Below, one piece after another: positions 1 to 13,648 of a DNA stretch of 14,984 nt. This DNA comes from Spirogloea muscicola. Its lineage: Eukaryota > Streptophyta > Zygnematophyceae > Spirogloeales > Spirogloeaceae. The stretch lies in the NCBI GenBank assembly GCA_009602725.1, contig WELB01000176.1, positions 9,687-24,670 of the forward strand. Direction: 5' to 3'. The position numbers and the translations under genes are program-made. Within the stretch, counting starts at the first letter, position 1. Each line of letters begins with the position of its first letter. The notes under the pieces were generated by a model. That model had not been told where the DNA came from. It made no database searches and saw only the letters and a list, made by a program, of their open reading frames with translations.

Positions 1-123
<123 letters not shown>

Positions 124-1689
124 CAGGCCGGCGCGCCGCCCGCGGCAGCCCCCCGCGGCGGCGGCGCTGGCGGCGGCGACGGAGGGGCGCTGCTGTACAG
201 CGCTGGCATCTGGGCCTTCTGGGCGGGCTTTGCGGCCTATGCCTTCCTCCTCTCGCCCAACCAGACACCCGTGAGCTGCGCTGCTCTCCGCCTCGCGTCC
301 CAGGGCTTGGCAGCGGCCCTGCCCGTCAGCGCCGCTCGATACCCTCTCACGTCCCCATGGGGTTGCCGTGTGTGCTGGTGGGCTGGCCAGTTCCGGGACT
401 TCTACTTTGTCCAGAAGCTGGTGGGCTTGCGCGCGGACGATGGATTCGCCGTCAACCAAGTCCTCATCTGCGTGTTCAATATCATGGGAGTCTGGCCGCT
501 CATCTATGCGCAGCTCCTCTTCCCCTCCGGCCGCAGGCAAGGGCAGCATCGCTGTTGCTTTCGCTGACACATGCGGTTGCCTCAGAGCAGATGCAGGCCA
601 GCTCCGAGTGTGCAATGGGTGACTGAGAAGCCTGCCCCCTCCAGGCTGAAGCACTCACGATTGCACCGCGACGCCATCGTGCTCTACAGCAAAGAGGGGG
701 CCGCCCCTATTTGGCCTTTCTCTGTCACATCCGTCGGGGTGGGCGCGTTCGCTCTGCTCCCCTACTTTGCTCTCTGGGACCCGCCCCGCTCTCCCCTCCC
801 CTCTGCCGAGGAGAGGAGCAAGCTGCCACTCAGGATACTTAACTCCAGGATCACAGCAGTGGTCCGTTCCTGGCACTACCAACCCAACCTGGCGTACATG
901 TGGGGGCTGCAATGAGTGCCGCTACCACCTGCCTTGCTGCAAACCTTCAGCACGCCCTACGTTCCTACTCAGGGCAGCCTTGAAGCTGGCCATATGGCCC
1001 GTTGCACAGCAAAACACCTGATGCTGCGAAATGTGACATGCTACAGGTCACCTTGCTGGGAGCAGTTGGGCTGTCTGTAGGGGCAGCTTTGGCCGGGCCA
1101 GAAAGCTGGGCAGAGTACGCGCAGTACTTCCGCGAGTCTCGATTCGTAAGCCACCCTTTGTTAGCAGTAGACACAGGCACCTAGGTCCCAGCACCACCTT
1201 TGCCTGGCGCTGACCTCACTTGCACACTTGCTGTCACTGTCCATGCGCTGCCACAGCACACAACCACCGAGAGGCGTGCCAAGTGGCAGTTGAGGCTTCC
1301 GTAATCGCAGATCCCCTTATCGCCCATAGATGTGCAGGCATCTGCTCACTGCAGCTTACTATTGCAGATACATGTTATGTCCTTGGATTTTGTCATCCTC
1401 TGCGCATTTGCCCCGTTCTGGTTGTACCAGGATATGAACGTTCGGCGATGGTGAGTGAAATTTATCTCACTGGAGGTTGGTGTCGATTGCATGGTCCTGT
1501 CCGACTCCTTGAAGGTATGATGGAGCCCCAAATTGAAGCATGGCCTGATGCAGCTCCTGCAAATGTGGCTGTGGGCACAGGTCTGGACGTGACAGATGGT
1601 GGCTACCTCTGGCCCTGCTGCCGCTTGTGGGGCCTGCTATTTATCTTGCAGTACGCCCTCCCTTGCCAGAGCGCACAGGCGATAGCTAG
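124..1689 (+). CDS. Plastid-type six-span membrane protein, 5'-truncated, 6 exons
   Basis: Multi-exon gene, partial at the 5' end. Exons are 124-270, 391-536, 645-861, 1047-1145, 1368-1450 and 1581-1689 (TAG at 1687). Phases agree throughout and give 266 residues. Each exon carries about one hydrophobic segment: LLYSAGIWAFWAGFAAYAFL; VNQVLICVFNIMGVWPLIY; WPFSVTSVGVGAFALLPYF; TAVVTLLGAVGLSVGAALA; DFVILCAFAPFWLY; WWLPLALLPLVGPAIYLAV. Motifs SPNQTP, DDGF.VN, IMG.WPL.Y, LLPYF.LW, YFRESRF and LCAFAPFW are those I remember from a conserved, uncharacterised membrane protein of land-plant chloroplasts, with cyanobacterial relatives. The family name is uncertain (possibly DUF2834-like) and its function is unknown to me. 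The Gly/Ala/Pro-rich stretch before the first span fits a mature N-terminus after a transit peptide, but the start lies in the poly(A). The second intron (537-644) is GC-AG. The donor at 862 was preferred over 859 because ITAVVTLLG matches the expected length. Confidence 0.82.
537..644 (+). other. GC-AG intron in the membrane-protein gene
   Basis: The donor reads CCGCAG|GCAAGG and the acceptor CCTCCAG|G. Only this GC donor joins the flanking exons in phase: AG plus G makes the Arg codon between LLFPSGR and LKHSRLHRD. No GT donor nearby gives the right frame. Confidence 0.75.
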
Positions 1690-2365
1690 TGCGGAGCCAG
1701 GTTCTATCGACGTCGCTGTGCGCTCAGGACTTAGCCAAGCCCAATAGTCAGCCTTGCTAATTGAGGAACAGCTCTTTCTGAAGGGAAGGTGATCATTACT
1801 CTTCACAGGCTTATTGCAAGCATACGTGCGAACACTGCTTGCAAAGGTGGCAACATTTGCCAGGATTGCACCATGTTTTTCCTCTACAGCTCTGTCTATG
1901 ACAACTCATGGAAACCTTTTGGTGACCGCCAAAAGGTTGGCATCACTCTCTGAGTACAGCAACATGCTGCACCCAGGGACATAATCTCCAAGCTCCATCA
2001 CCTGCTTGCTTGGGGCGGAGGCCATGTCTTCACTTGGTCTTGTGGCATGATTGAGGCAGAAGCCAAGTGCAAATCTGCGACACATCAGCTTCTATAGCTC
2101 AACTGTGTGAATCTGGAAGAGTCGAGACTACATAACCTGCTTAAGAATATTCATCATCAAGCACATCTTGTTAAGAATCTTCGACTAACCTGCACTTGAT
2201 ACTTACCACAAGGCAACAATCTCCTTTGCCATTGCCATGTGAACACGAATTCTTTGTACAAGGGCTACTGAGCTTCGTGCTACTTTTTCAAGTCCTTGAA
2301 GGTCAATGATGACCTTCAAGATGGTATGGGAGCACAAGGATGGTGCAACCCTGCCTGTCTGTTGA
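1690..2365. other. Convergent intergenic region / 3' UTRs
   Basis: This stretch lies between the stop of the plus-strand membrane-protein gene and the stop of the minus-strand fusion gene. I see no coding motif in either strand. It is more AT-rich than its surroundings, as expected for algal 3' UTRs. The only clear structure is the perfect hairpin at 2295-2320. I did not find the TGTAA poly(A) signal common in green algae in a convincing place on either strand. Confidence 0.6.
2295..2320 (-). other. Perfect 11-bp stem, 4-nt loop hairpin in 3' UTR
   Basis: CTTGAAGGTCA at 2295-2305 is exactly complementary to TGACCTTCAAG at 2310-2320, with loop ATGA. It starts 46 bases past the TGA of the minus-strand gene, so it would lie in that gene's 3' UTR. 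It could act in 3'-end formation or mRNA stability. It is symmetric, so the strand is inferred from position only. Confidence 0.6.
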
Positions 2366-8218
<5,853 letters not shown>

Positions 8219-8254
8219 CGCGGCCCGCCGGGGCGCTGCTGGCCGCGGCGCGGT

Positions 8255-8279
8255 AGCTGAGCTGAGCTGAGCTGAGCTG
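8255..8279. repeat. (AGCTG)x5 tandem pentanucleotide
   Basis: There are five exact copies of AGCTG, 37 bases upstream of the proposed ATG of the fusion gene (on its strand the unit reads CAGCT). The array most likely lies in the 5' UTR or core promoter region. It supports placing the start codon below it rather than upstream, although the frame stays open through it. Confidence 0.8.
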
Positions 8280-8392
8280 CCGCGCACAGCTGAGCGAGCC
8301 CACGAGCCCCGTGCCGGACCTAGAGGCGAATTGGAGCCCAACAGCTCCTCCAATGCAAATGTTCCCTGCAGCCGGGTCGCTGGCGCAAGTGT

Positions 8393-8475
8393 ATCGAATG
8401 CGCCTGGCCGTCTCGCTGCAGAGGTCCATGGCCCGGGCGCTGCACCTTCGTGCCGGCAGAGCCCTCGCTGCTGCC
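8393..8475 (+). repeat. LQRSQALALHQ-type dispersed repeat, copy 1
   Basis: This sequence can be read MRLAVSLQRSMARALHLRAG and aligns with related stretches at 9600-9672, 10632-10845 and, inverted, 11217-11003. The upstream flank (ttccctgcag...) also aligns with the ttccgcaggc flank of the later copies. It lies about 175 bases upstream of the start of the fusion gene. Confidence 0.55.
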
Positions 8476-8611
8476 TCTGGCTCTGGCCAGGGGACCCACT
8501 TCCAGGAGCCCAGCATCTCTGATCTGCGGTTGCTTCGCAGGGGTTACTGAGTGTCTCGTAGCAGCTTTGTTTCTGTTACTTAGCGCTTCCCCTGGCCCCC
8601 TTCTCGTACTC

Positions 8612-8663
8612 TGTTCATTCTTTTTCGGGCTGGTTGTTCCAGCCCCTATTCTCAATGGGCGAG
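8612..8663 (+). repeat. GGGCTGG hairpin repeat, plus-strand copy
   Basis: The core is TGTTCATTCTTTTTCGGGC, followed by TGGTTGTTCCAGCCCC and TTCTCAATGGGC. GGGCTGG (8627-8633) pairs with CCAGCCC (8639-8645). Related units lie inverted at 8860-9078 and direct at 9993-10022 and 10434-10475. Confidence 0.65.
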
Positions 8664-8859
8664 CACTTTCTTCCTCAATGTACAGCCGATTCCCTAATAT
8701 CAGCAGCCGCGTTCTCTTCATGCAAAGCCGTGGCTGTGAAAGGCCAGCCCCGACTTAAGTCGTCCAGCATCGACCCACACTGCTGGCCACGTAGTGGGCA
8801 GCGCAGAGCGAAGACAGCTGCAGCACTTCTCTCACCAAGAGAAACGAAATTGCCAGCCC

Positions 8860-9078
8860 ACTGAGAAGAGGGGCTTGCAAAGCCAGCCTAAACAGAATGG
8901 ACAACATCCAACAGCCAAAGAAGGTGCCGAATAGGACGCTTCCAGGAGAGGGCAGGTGGCTGGGAGAGGCCACCCCAAAAGAAGAATGAACAAAGTTCGA
9001 AGGGGCCAGAAAACAGCATGTGCGCGCCCATAGAGAAGAGAGCTGGCATAGCCAGCCCAAAAAGAACCGACAATGTCC
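8860..9078 (-). repeat. Three inverted GGGCTGG hairpin repeat units
   Basis: On the minus strand three successive degenerate units read TTGTCGGTTCTTTTTGGGC, TTGTTCATTCTTCTTTTGGG and TTGTCCATTCTGTTTAGGC. Each is followed by TGG and a Pro/Leu-like pyrimidine tract, and two of them keep the pairing CCAGC or AAGCC arm. They are opposite in orientation to the copy at 8612-8663, so the pair of arrays could fold into one long inverted repeat. The minus-strand reading frames here look like hydrophobic peptides only because the repeat is pyrimidine-rich. Confidence 0.65.
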
Positions 9079-9599
9079 AAAGCCAAAGCAAAAGGTGCCG
9101 AACAAGGACTACATTACTGAACACGACAACGCACCTCAGTACCCTCGAGTGAGCAACATCAGGTCGGAGTAACTCGTGGCAGGGAAGGAGGCACTCCGCC
9201 GAGACCCAGAGGTGGCGGCCAGAGCACGTCCTGCTCGCGTGTGGGCGGCGTGGGCAAGGAATCGTTGGAACGACACCGCCAGGCGCATGCGGAAGACATG
9301 GGCTAACGACCCGGCAGAAAAGCGCTAAAGCACACAGGGAACCAAGGAGCTACGAAACAACCAGTAACCACTGTTGAGCAGCCGCAGGTCGGAGAAATTA
9401 GTATCTGAGAAGCGGGTCCCTGGCCAGGGCACTACCCCCCTAGCGATCACCACCTACCAGCCGCAGTCGACCCCTTTGGCTGCATGGGTCCTCATTTTCA
9501 TACCCAACTTGAGAACATTGCGAGTCAAGGATATGCACGACGTGAGGGTATCCTCCATCCGAAATGGGCATGCCGGCAGCCTATTGTCGCTTTTGCGGC
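9079..9599. other. Gene-free stretch with minor repeat fragments
   Basis: I recognise no gene here. The phrase GAGCA..C.CAGGTCGGAG occurs at about 9150-9170 and again at about 9374-9393. The frame 9173-9328 is open for 51 codons and encodes a basic Trp-rich peptide (VWAAWARNRWNDTARRMRK). It lacks an ATG and may be a fragment of a decayed mobile element. Confidence 0.4.
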
Positions 9600-9672
9600 G
9601 TCGTGTGTCAGCCTGTTTGCAGCGAGCTCAGGCTCATGCTTTGCACCAGAGATCTGGTCTGGTGGCACGAGG
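9600..9672 (+). repeat. LQRSQALALHQ-type dispersed repeat, copy 2
   Basis: This copy reads RRVSACLQRAQAHALHQRSG in one frame. It is the most diverged of the four copies but keeps CTGTTTGCAGCGAGCTC and GCTTTGCACCAGAG. Confidence 0.45.
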
Positions 9673-9730
9673 GCTTGTCAATGGCCGTCCGGCATTCGGG
9701 GATCAGTTTGCGACCTCTACGTGCTGACTC

Positions 9731-10144
9731 GTGGTTACTGAGCGGGTCAGCTCAGCAGCAGGGGATGCAAATCTCTTAATGTGCTTGCCTGTGTACTTAG
9801 GCCACTCAGGCCCTCCATCACTCAATGCACACTCCTTTCCCCACAGAGCTGGGTGAGCTGCGGCTGGCGGGCGCCCGCCGCTTCGCTCCCTGCTGGTTGG
9901 CGCACCACGCTTTTCGTCTTGCGCGTCTTTCCTTCCCCACTCTACCTGCGGCCGCGCCCGCTCCTCTTTGCGCAGTCCGGCCTTTCCGGCCCTTGTCCGT
10001 TCTTCTCGGGCTGGCCTTCCACAGCTTACTCAAAAGACTGTCGTGTATATGGAAAAAGACGAAGGCAAAAACGACCAAAGAACAAAGGCAAGCACATCTA
10101 ATGACGTACATCACCCACAGCAGATTGACCGGCTCAGTAACCAC
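9731..10144. mobile_element. MITE-like 414-bp segment bounded by 19-bp inverted repeats
   Basis: GTGGTTACTGAGCGGGTCA at 9731-9749 is repeated inverted at 10126-10144 with 18 of 19 bases matching. There is no coding capacity inside and I cannot see a target-site duplication outside. A related left end (GTGGTTGTATTGAGCGGGTC) recurs at about 10499-10518, so the boundary word belongs to a wider repeat family. Calling it a MITE is inference. Confidence 0.4.
9993..10022 (+). repeat. GGGCTGG repeat fragment
   Basis: CTTGTCCGTTCTTCTCGGGC then TGGCCTTCCA matches the core of the hairpin repeat seen at 8612. It lies inside the segment bounded by inverted repeats. Confidence 0.5.
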
Positions 10145-10433
10145 AGGTCAAAACAAAAGGTCGCTGATCGATGCTTAAATACTAGAGGGCAGATTCGAAC
10201 TGGGGTTACTGGGGGTTACTAAGAGAAAAACAGCTTCCCCGATGTAGGGCAGTGAGTGACCATCTAAGAAGTCATCCTTCGTGGTACTTGCTCAATGCTG
10301 CGTGTGTTTCTGAGGCGCTTTATGGCACCTCTGGAACTTGTCCATTCTTCTTTTACATTGGAAGAGCTTACTTTCGACAGCCCCCGCCCCTTCAGAAGAG
10401 CTGACTTCTTACAGTCTTTCAGCCCTTTGGAAC

Positions 10434-10600
10434 TTGTGCATTCTTTTCGGGCTGGCTTATTCTTGCCCCCATTTGGAGAGCCACTTCTGTGTCTGACCAG
10501 TGGTTGTATTGAGCGGGTCTGCTAAAGCAGCAGGTGATGTGTGTCTGTAGACGCTGGTTTCTGTACTTGGCCACTCCGGCCCTTAACCACTCAAAACACG
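10434..10600 (+). repeat. GGGCTGG repeat and direct repeat of the 9731 module
   Basis: At 10434-10475 TTGTGCATTCTTTTCGGGC then TGGCTTATTCTTGCCCCC matches the hairpin unit. From about 10499 the order GTGGTT..TTGAGCGGGTC, AGCAGG.GATG, CTGTACTT.GGCCACTC.GGC repeats that of 9731-9810, so about 100 bases are a direct, diverged duplicate. Confidence 0.55.
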
Positions 10601-10631
10601 TGTTGACCCCTCCTCATTCCCTGAGACACAC

Positions 10632-10845
10632 AAGCATTCCGCAGGCATTAGTTGCATCTCACAGGATGCGGCTCTTGCTTACTTTGCAGCATTCACAAGC
10701 TCTGGCTATTCATCAGCGTGCTGGACGCTCTGACCTCAGGCCACCGGCTTCCGTGGCGGCGCTCCTGCTCCGCAATTTAGCCTGTCAGATCCACATGTGC
10801 TCACCCGTGGGTACACTGTCACACCGTCACTTTAGCCACCTTAGC
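10632..10845 (+). repeat. Inverted-repeat partner A (LQRSQALALHQ-type copy 3)
   Basis: This runs from AGCATTCCGCAGGC to CCGTGGGTAC and the CACCTT tail, and aligns along its length (roughly three quarters identical by eye) with the reverse complement of 11003-11217. One frame reads MRLLLTLQHSQALAIHQRAG and later LACQIHMCSPVG, shared with the partner copy. Confidence 0.7.
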
Positions 10846-11002
10846 ATAGGGCTTCGTGTCATGGTGTCCCACTCTTTGCCCTAGCTTTTGCCCAGAGAGA
10901 GAAGGCGCGCGGGGCGCATGAAATGAAAGGGAGGCCAATTCAAGCCAATACGTTGTTCAGGCAGAGTCGAGTGCAAACTAAACAAGGCTACATAAAACGG
11001 TG

Positions 11003-11217
11003 ACCTAAATCAAGGTGCCTAAGGTGACATTAGTACCCACAGGTGAGCACAAACAAATCTGACAAGCTAACTGGGGAGCTGGAGCGCCGCCACGAAAGCC
11101 AGAGGCCTGACTTAGAGCGCGCCCTGCACGTTGATGAAGAGCCAATGCTTGCGAGCGCTGCAAACTAAGCGAGAGCCGCATTCTATAATGTGCAACTAAG
11201 GCCTGCGGTATGCTGGA
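11003..11217 (-). repeat. Inverted-repeat partner B (LQRSQALALHQ-type copy 4)
   Basis: On the minus strand this reads AGCATACCGCAGGCCTTAG, then MRLSLSLQRSQALALHQRAG, then LACQICLCSPVG. It is the inverted partner of 10632-10845, separated by about 160 bases, so the two could form a large stem-loop. It lies about 115 bases past the 3' end of the LINE-like element on the same strand. Whether it is that element's tail is not clear. Confidence 0.7.
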
Positions 11218-11332
11218 GTGGCCTAAGCTGACCCCTCGACTTCGACGACGCGCATCAACCAGCCGGGCTGGATGCTGGATCAGGGAGGACCATTTTATTT
11301 CGTAGCCTCTGTGCACACGGATAAAGGTGGTC

Positions 11333-12061
11333 TCATGGGGATGGTCCTGGTAGTGCCGCTCCTTCTAGCGGTCCGCACTGGACATGGCCCAGCCAGACAC
11401 AGTTTGCCGTGGGTGCGTCAGCCTTGTATACGTCAATCAGTACCACGTCCAGGAGCAGACGAGGTCCACCGCCCCAGGGGGTGGCGACCACGTCCAGACG
11501 CCGCACGTATGGCTTGCCGCGCCTTGAGGAGATTGGCATGATGCCAAACACCTCCATCGCCAGATGATACCCCGCCTCTGGCACAATTCCAAACATTGTA
11601 TCCCTGAGTAAGTCGTGGGAGGCAATGCGCTCACCCCCCTCAACACACATCAGCATGTGCGCAGCTAGAGCGAGCTTGTCATCAGCAATGTGGCCACACT
11701 CGCACTGGCGGATGCCAGCCAAGCAAGGGGAGGGGGAGGCCGAGGCGGTGGTGGAGCGCTGTGCGAAATTGAGCCGAAGGGACTCGTATATCGGCAGAGC
11801 GTTTAGCCACTCAGACGCGCCCGGGGAGCTGATGCAAAGGAGCCGGGTGAGGCCACGTCCATCGTCCTTGAGCAGTCCCTTCACTTCAGAGGCGGCCTGG
11901 ACGTCCGCAGCGTGAGTGTAGTCCCTGCGCTTTCCTGTCAGAACAGCGTGCCCATGCCGCGAAATCCGCATGACCCTCTGCAAGTGTTGGTAAGCAGCGC
12001 GAGAGGTCACGTAGTGCTGCGGATAGGGAAAGCTGGAAGGGCAGGTTCCCCGTTGCAACAC
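11333..12061 (-). pseudogene. C-terminal Cys/His and endonuclease-like segment of the LINE
   Basis: This open stretch of about 240 codons holds GASEWLNALPIYESLRLNF, then CECGHIADDKLALAAHMLMC (Cys/His knuckle), ERIASHDLLRD, RRLDVVATPWGGG and LLLDVVLIDVY. In RLE-type LINEs a CCHC knuckle precedes an RHN/H-D...(K/R)xD...D nuclease core. The HD, RxLD and LDV positions here could correspond to it, but that match is my inference. The preceding connection segment sits in other frames (11886-12371 and 12095-12388: FADCTPNSALNAIYSTVDSR). The segment ends at a stop at 11333. Confidence 0.6.
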
Positions 12062-12628
12062 CCGCTATGGCGGGTGCTAAAACAGCCTGGCCCCTCAGGA
12101 TGAAGCGACTGGAGATGGTGGAGGCCACTTGGGCCCAGCAACCCAGGTGAGCTGCTTGGGGCAGGCGAGCCAGTGGACGGCACCCAAAGCCGACTTTGCT
12201 GGTAGGAAGGGTACACTGTAGGATGGCCGCCGGCGTGGTGGATAGGTTGGGATGGTCCACCAGGCCATGAAGAGCCTGTTGGAGTCTGGAGTCCACGGTA
12301 GAGTAGATGGCATTGAGTGCAGAGTTGGGGGTACAGTCCGCAAAAGGTAAGTGGGACGCTGGGCCACACACCGGGTGAGGATGGCCACCGCAAGCTGCGC
12401 GCCCTGTAAGGAGGGGAGGACAGTGAGGGTCCGGAGATGGTTCTCAAGGGTGGAGACTCCACAACTTGCTCCACAGGCGCAGCAGCCCCCAACGAGGCTC
12501 CAAGCACCACCATGCCGAGTGGTGGGTCTGGCACCCAGCCGGCAGCTTGATGGGGGGAGGGATGCCGGCTGGAGACCAGGCTGAACACTTCTTGGGCCGG
12601 ATGTTGAGCCGAGGCTGTGAAGCTCGCG

Positions 12629-13648
12629 CTACAACGTGCTGTTGGCGCTGGTGACTTCAGTTGGGGGTCCCACCAGGGTGGTGTCGTCGGCGTAGCTTGG
12701 GATTAGCACGGCAGGGTGGGCCTCCGCCATATTACGCAGCGCACGCAGCTGTGCCATTGCAAAGAGGAAACCACCCTGCCGGGTGCCTGTGCTGGATTGC
12801 AAGACCACCTGTGATGTGCCCGCTCCCAGAGCAGTTGGGAAGGTGATCCGTAGGAGCACCGGAAGAAAGGGATGAGGGAGGGAAAATGCGTGCGCAGCTC
12901 CTCAGGCGATGACACCTCTGTCAACGCTGTTAAACGCATTCTTCACGTCCACTGACAGGGCCATCCAATCGGGATTGCAATCCAGGGCAACACGTACACC
13001 ATGAACCACTGTCTCCGCACCCGCAGACAGCCCTGCGCCAAACTGGTGGGGGGAGAAGTGGAGCTGCGCCGCCTCTCTGTTCTGCTGGAATAGGGTCTTT
13101 GAAATCAGTCGGGTAAGGACCTCGCCCCACGCAATTGGTCGGACGACTCCGGTGGGCTTGGAGAGAGCGAGCAGGGTGCTGCTGGTGAGTGCCGCCCGGG
13201 CCTTGGGTGGGAGAAGGCCGCGCGCCACCGCTTGGCACACTTTGTGCAGCAGACTGAAGTCACCCGCCTCGTCCTCCAGCCAGAGCTCGCGAAGGTGTTC
13301 AAAGAGCATGCCCAAGGGCCCCTCCAGCCGCAGCTTTCCGGCTCTGCACCAACGCTGTCCGAAGGGCTGCTGGGTTGAGGTCCACCAAGGTCGGGGGCTG
13401 GAACTCCTCGAGCCAGGGGGTAGGGGGCTTGGGGCAGGGGGGTGGAGGGTCCTGAGAGCAGCAAGGGTCTCTGCATCGTGAGGTGCTGAGATGGCTGGGT
13501 CCAGAGCTTGGGCAGCTCGGGAAAGGTCCCCTGCGCGGCCAAAACGAATGGCTCGGCGGACAGCTGAAGCCTCTGAGGTGGCTGGGGTGGGCCGATTCGC
13601 CTGGGACACCCGGACAGCTGCGCGATGCTCCTCCAGAGCTGCTACCAT
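12629..13648 (-). pseudogene. Reverse transcriptase domain of the LINE, frameshifted
   Basis: Frame 13648-12902 carries the N-terminal AGDLSRAAQALD and TLAALRTLHPP motifs, ALSKPTGVVRPIAWGEVLTR (fingers), HQFGAGLSAGAE, and motif A SVDVKNAFNSVDR (DVKNAFN at about 12929-12952). It then stops at 12902. The protein continues in another frame as EELRTHFPSLIPFFRCSYGS (about 12903-12840), then in a third stretch as SSTGTRQGGFLFAMAQLRA (motif B) and SYADDTTLVG (motif C; YADD at 12683-12694), before a stop just above 12629. All catalytic Asp residues are present, so the breaks rather than active-site loss inactivate it. RT families of this type copy element RNA at a nicked target. Confidence 0.85.

Noticed and set aside
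8219-8353. N-terminal extension of the kinase frame upstream of 8218
   Set aside because: The frame is open up to 8353 but has no ATG there (the codon is TTG), and it crosses the AGCTG array. The first ATG is at 8218.
8755-9124. Minus-strand frames resembling a hydrophobic membrane protein
   Set aside because: The hydrophobicity arises from pyrimidine-rich GGGCTGG repeat units. The same peptide recurs with each unit in different frames.
10190-10215. tRNA-like T-loop (AGATTCGAACTGG)
   Set aside because: No acceptor stem, D-arm or anticodon arm of the right spacing can be folded on either strand.
8393-11217. Possible CRISPR array because of the repeated units
   Set aside because: The repeats are long, diverged, irregularly spaced and in both orientations, and the DNA is eukaryotic.
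13105-13542. Alternative minus-strand and plus-strand frames over the reverse transcriptase
   Set aside because: Only the frame with GVVRPIAWGE and DVKNAFN matches a known family; the others are Ser/Pro-rich shadows.
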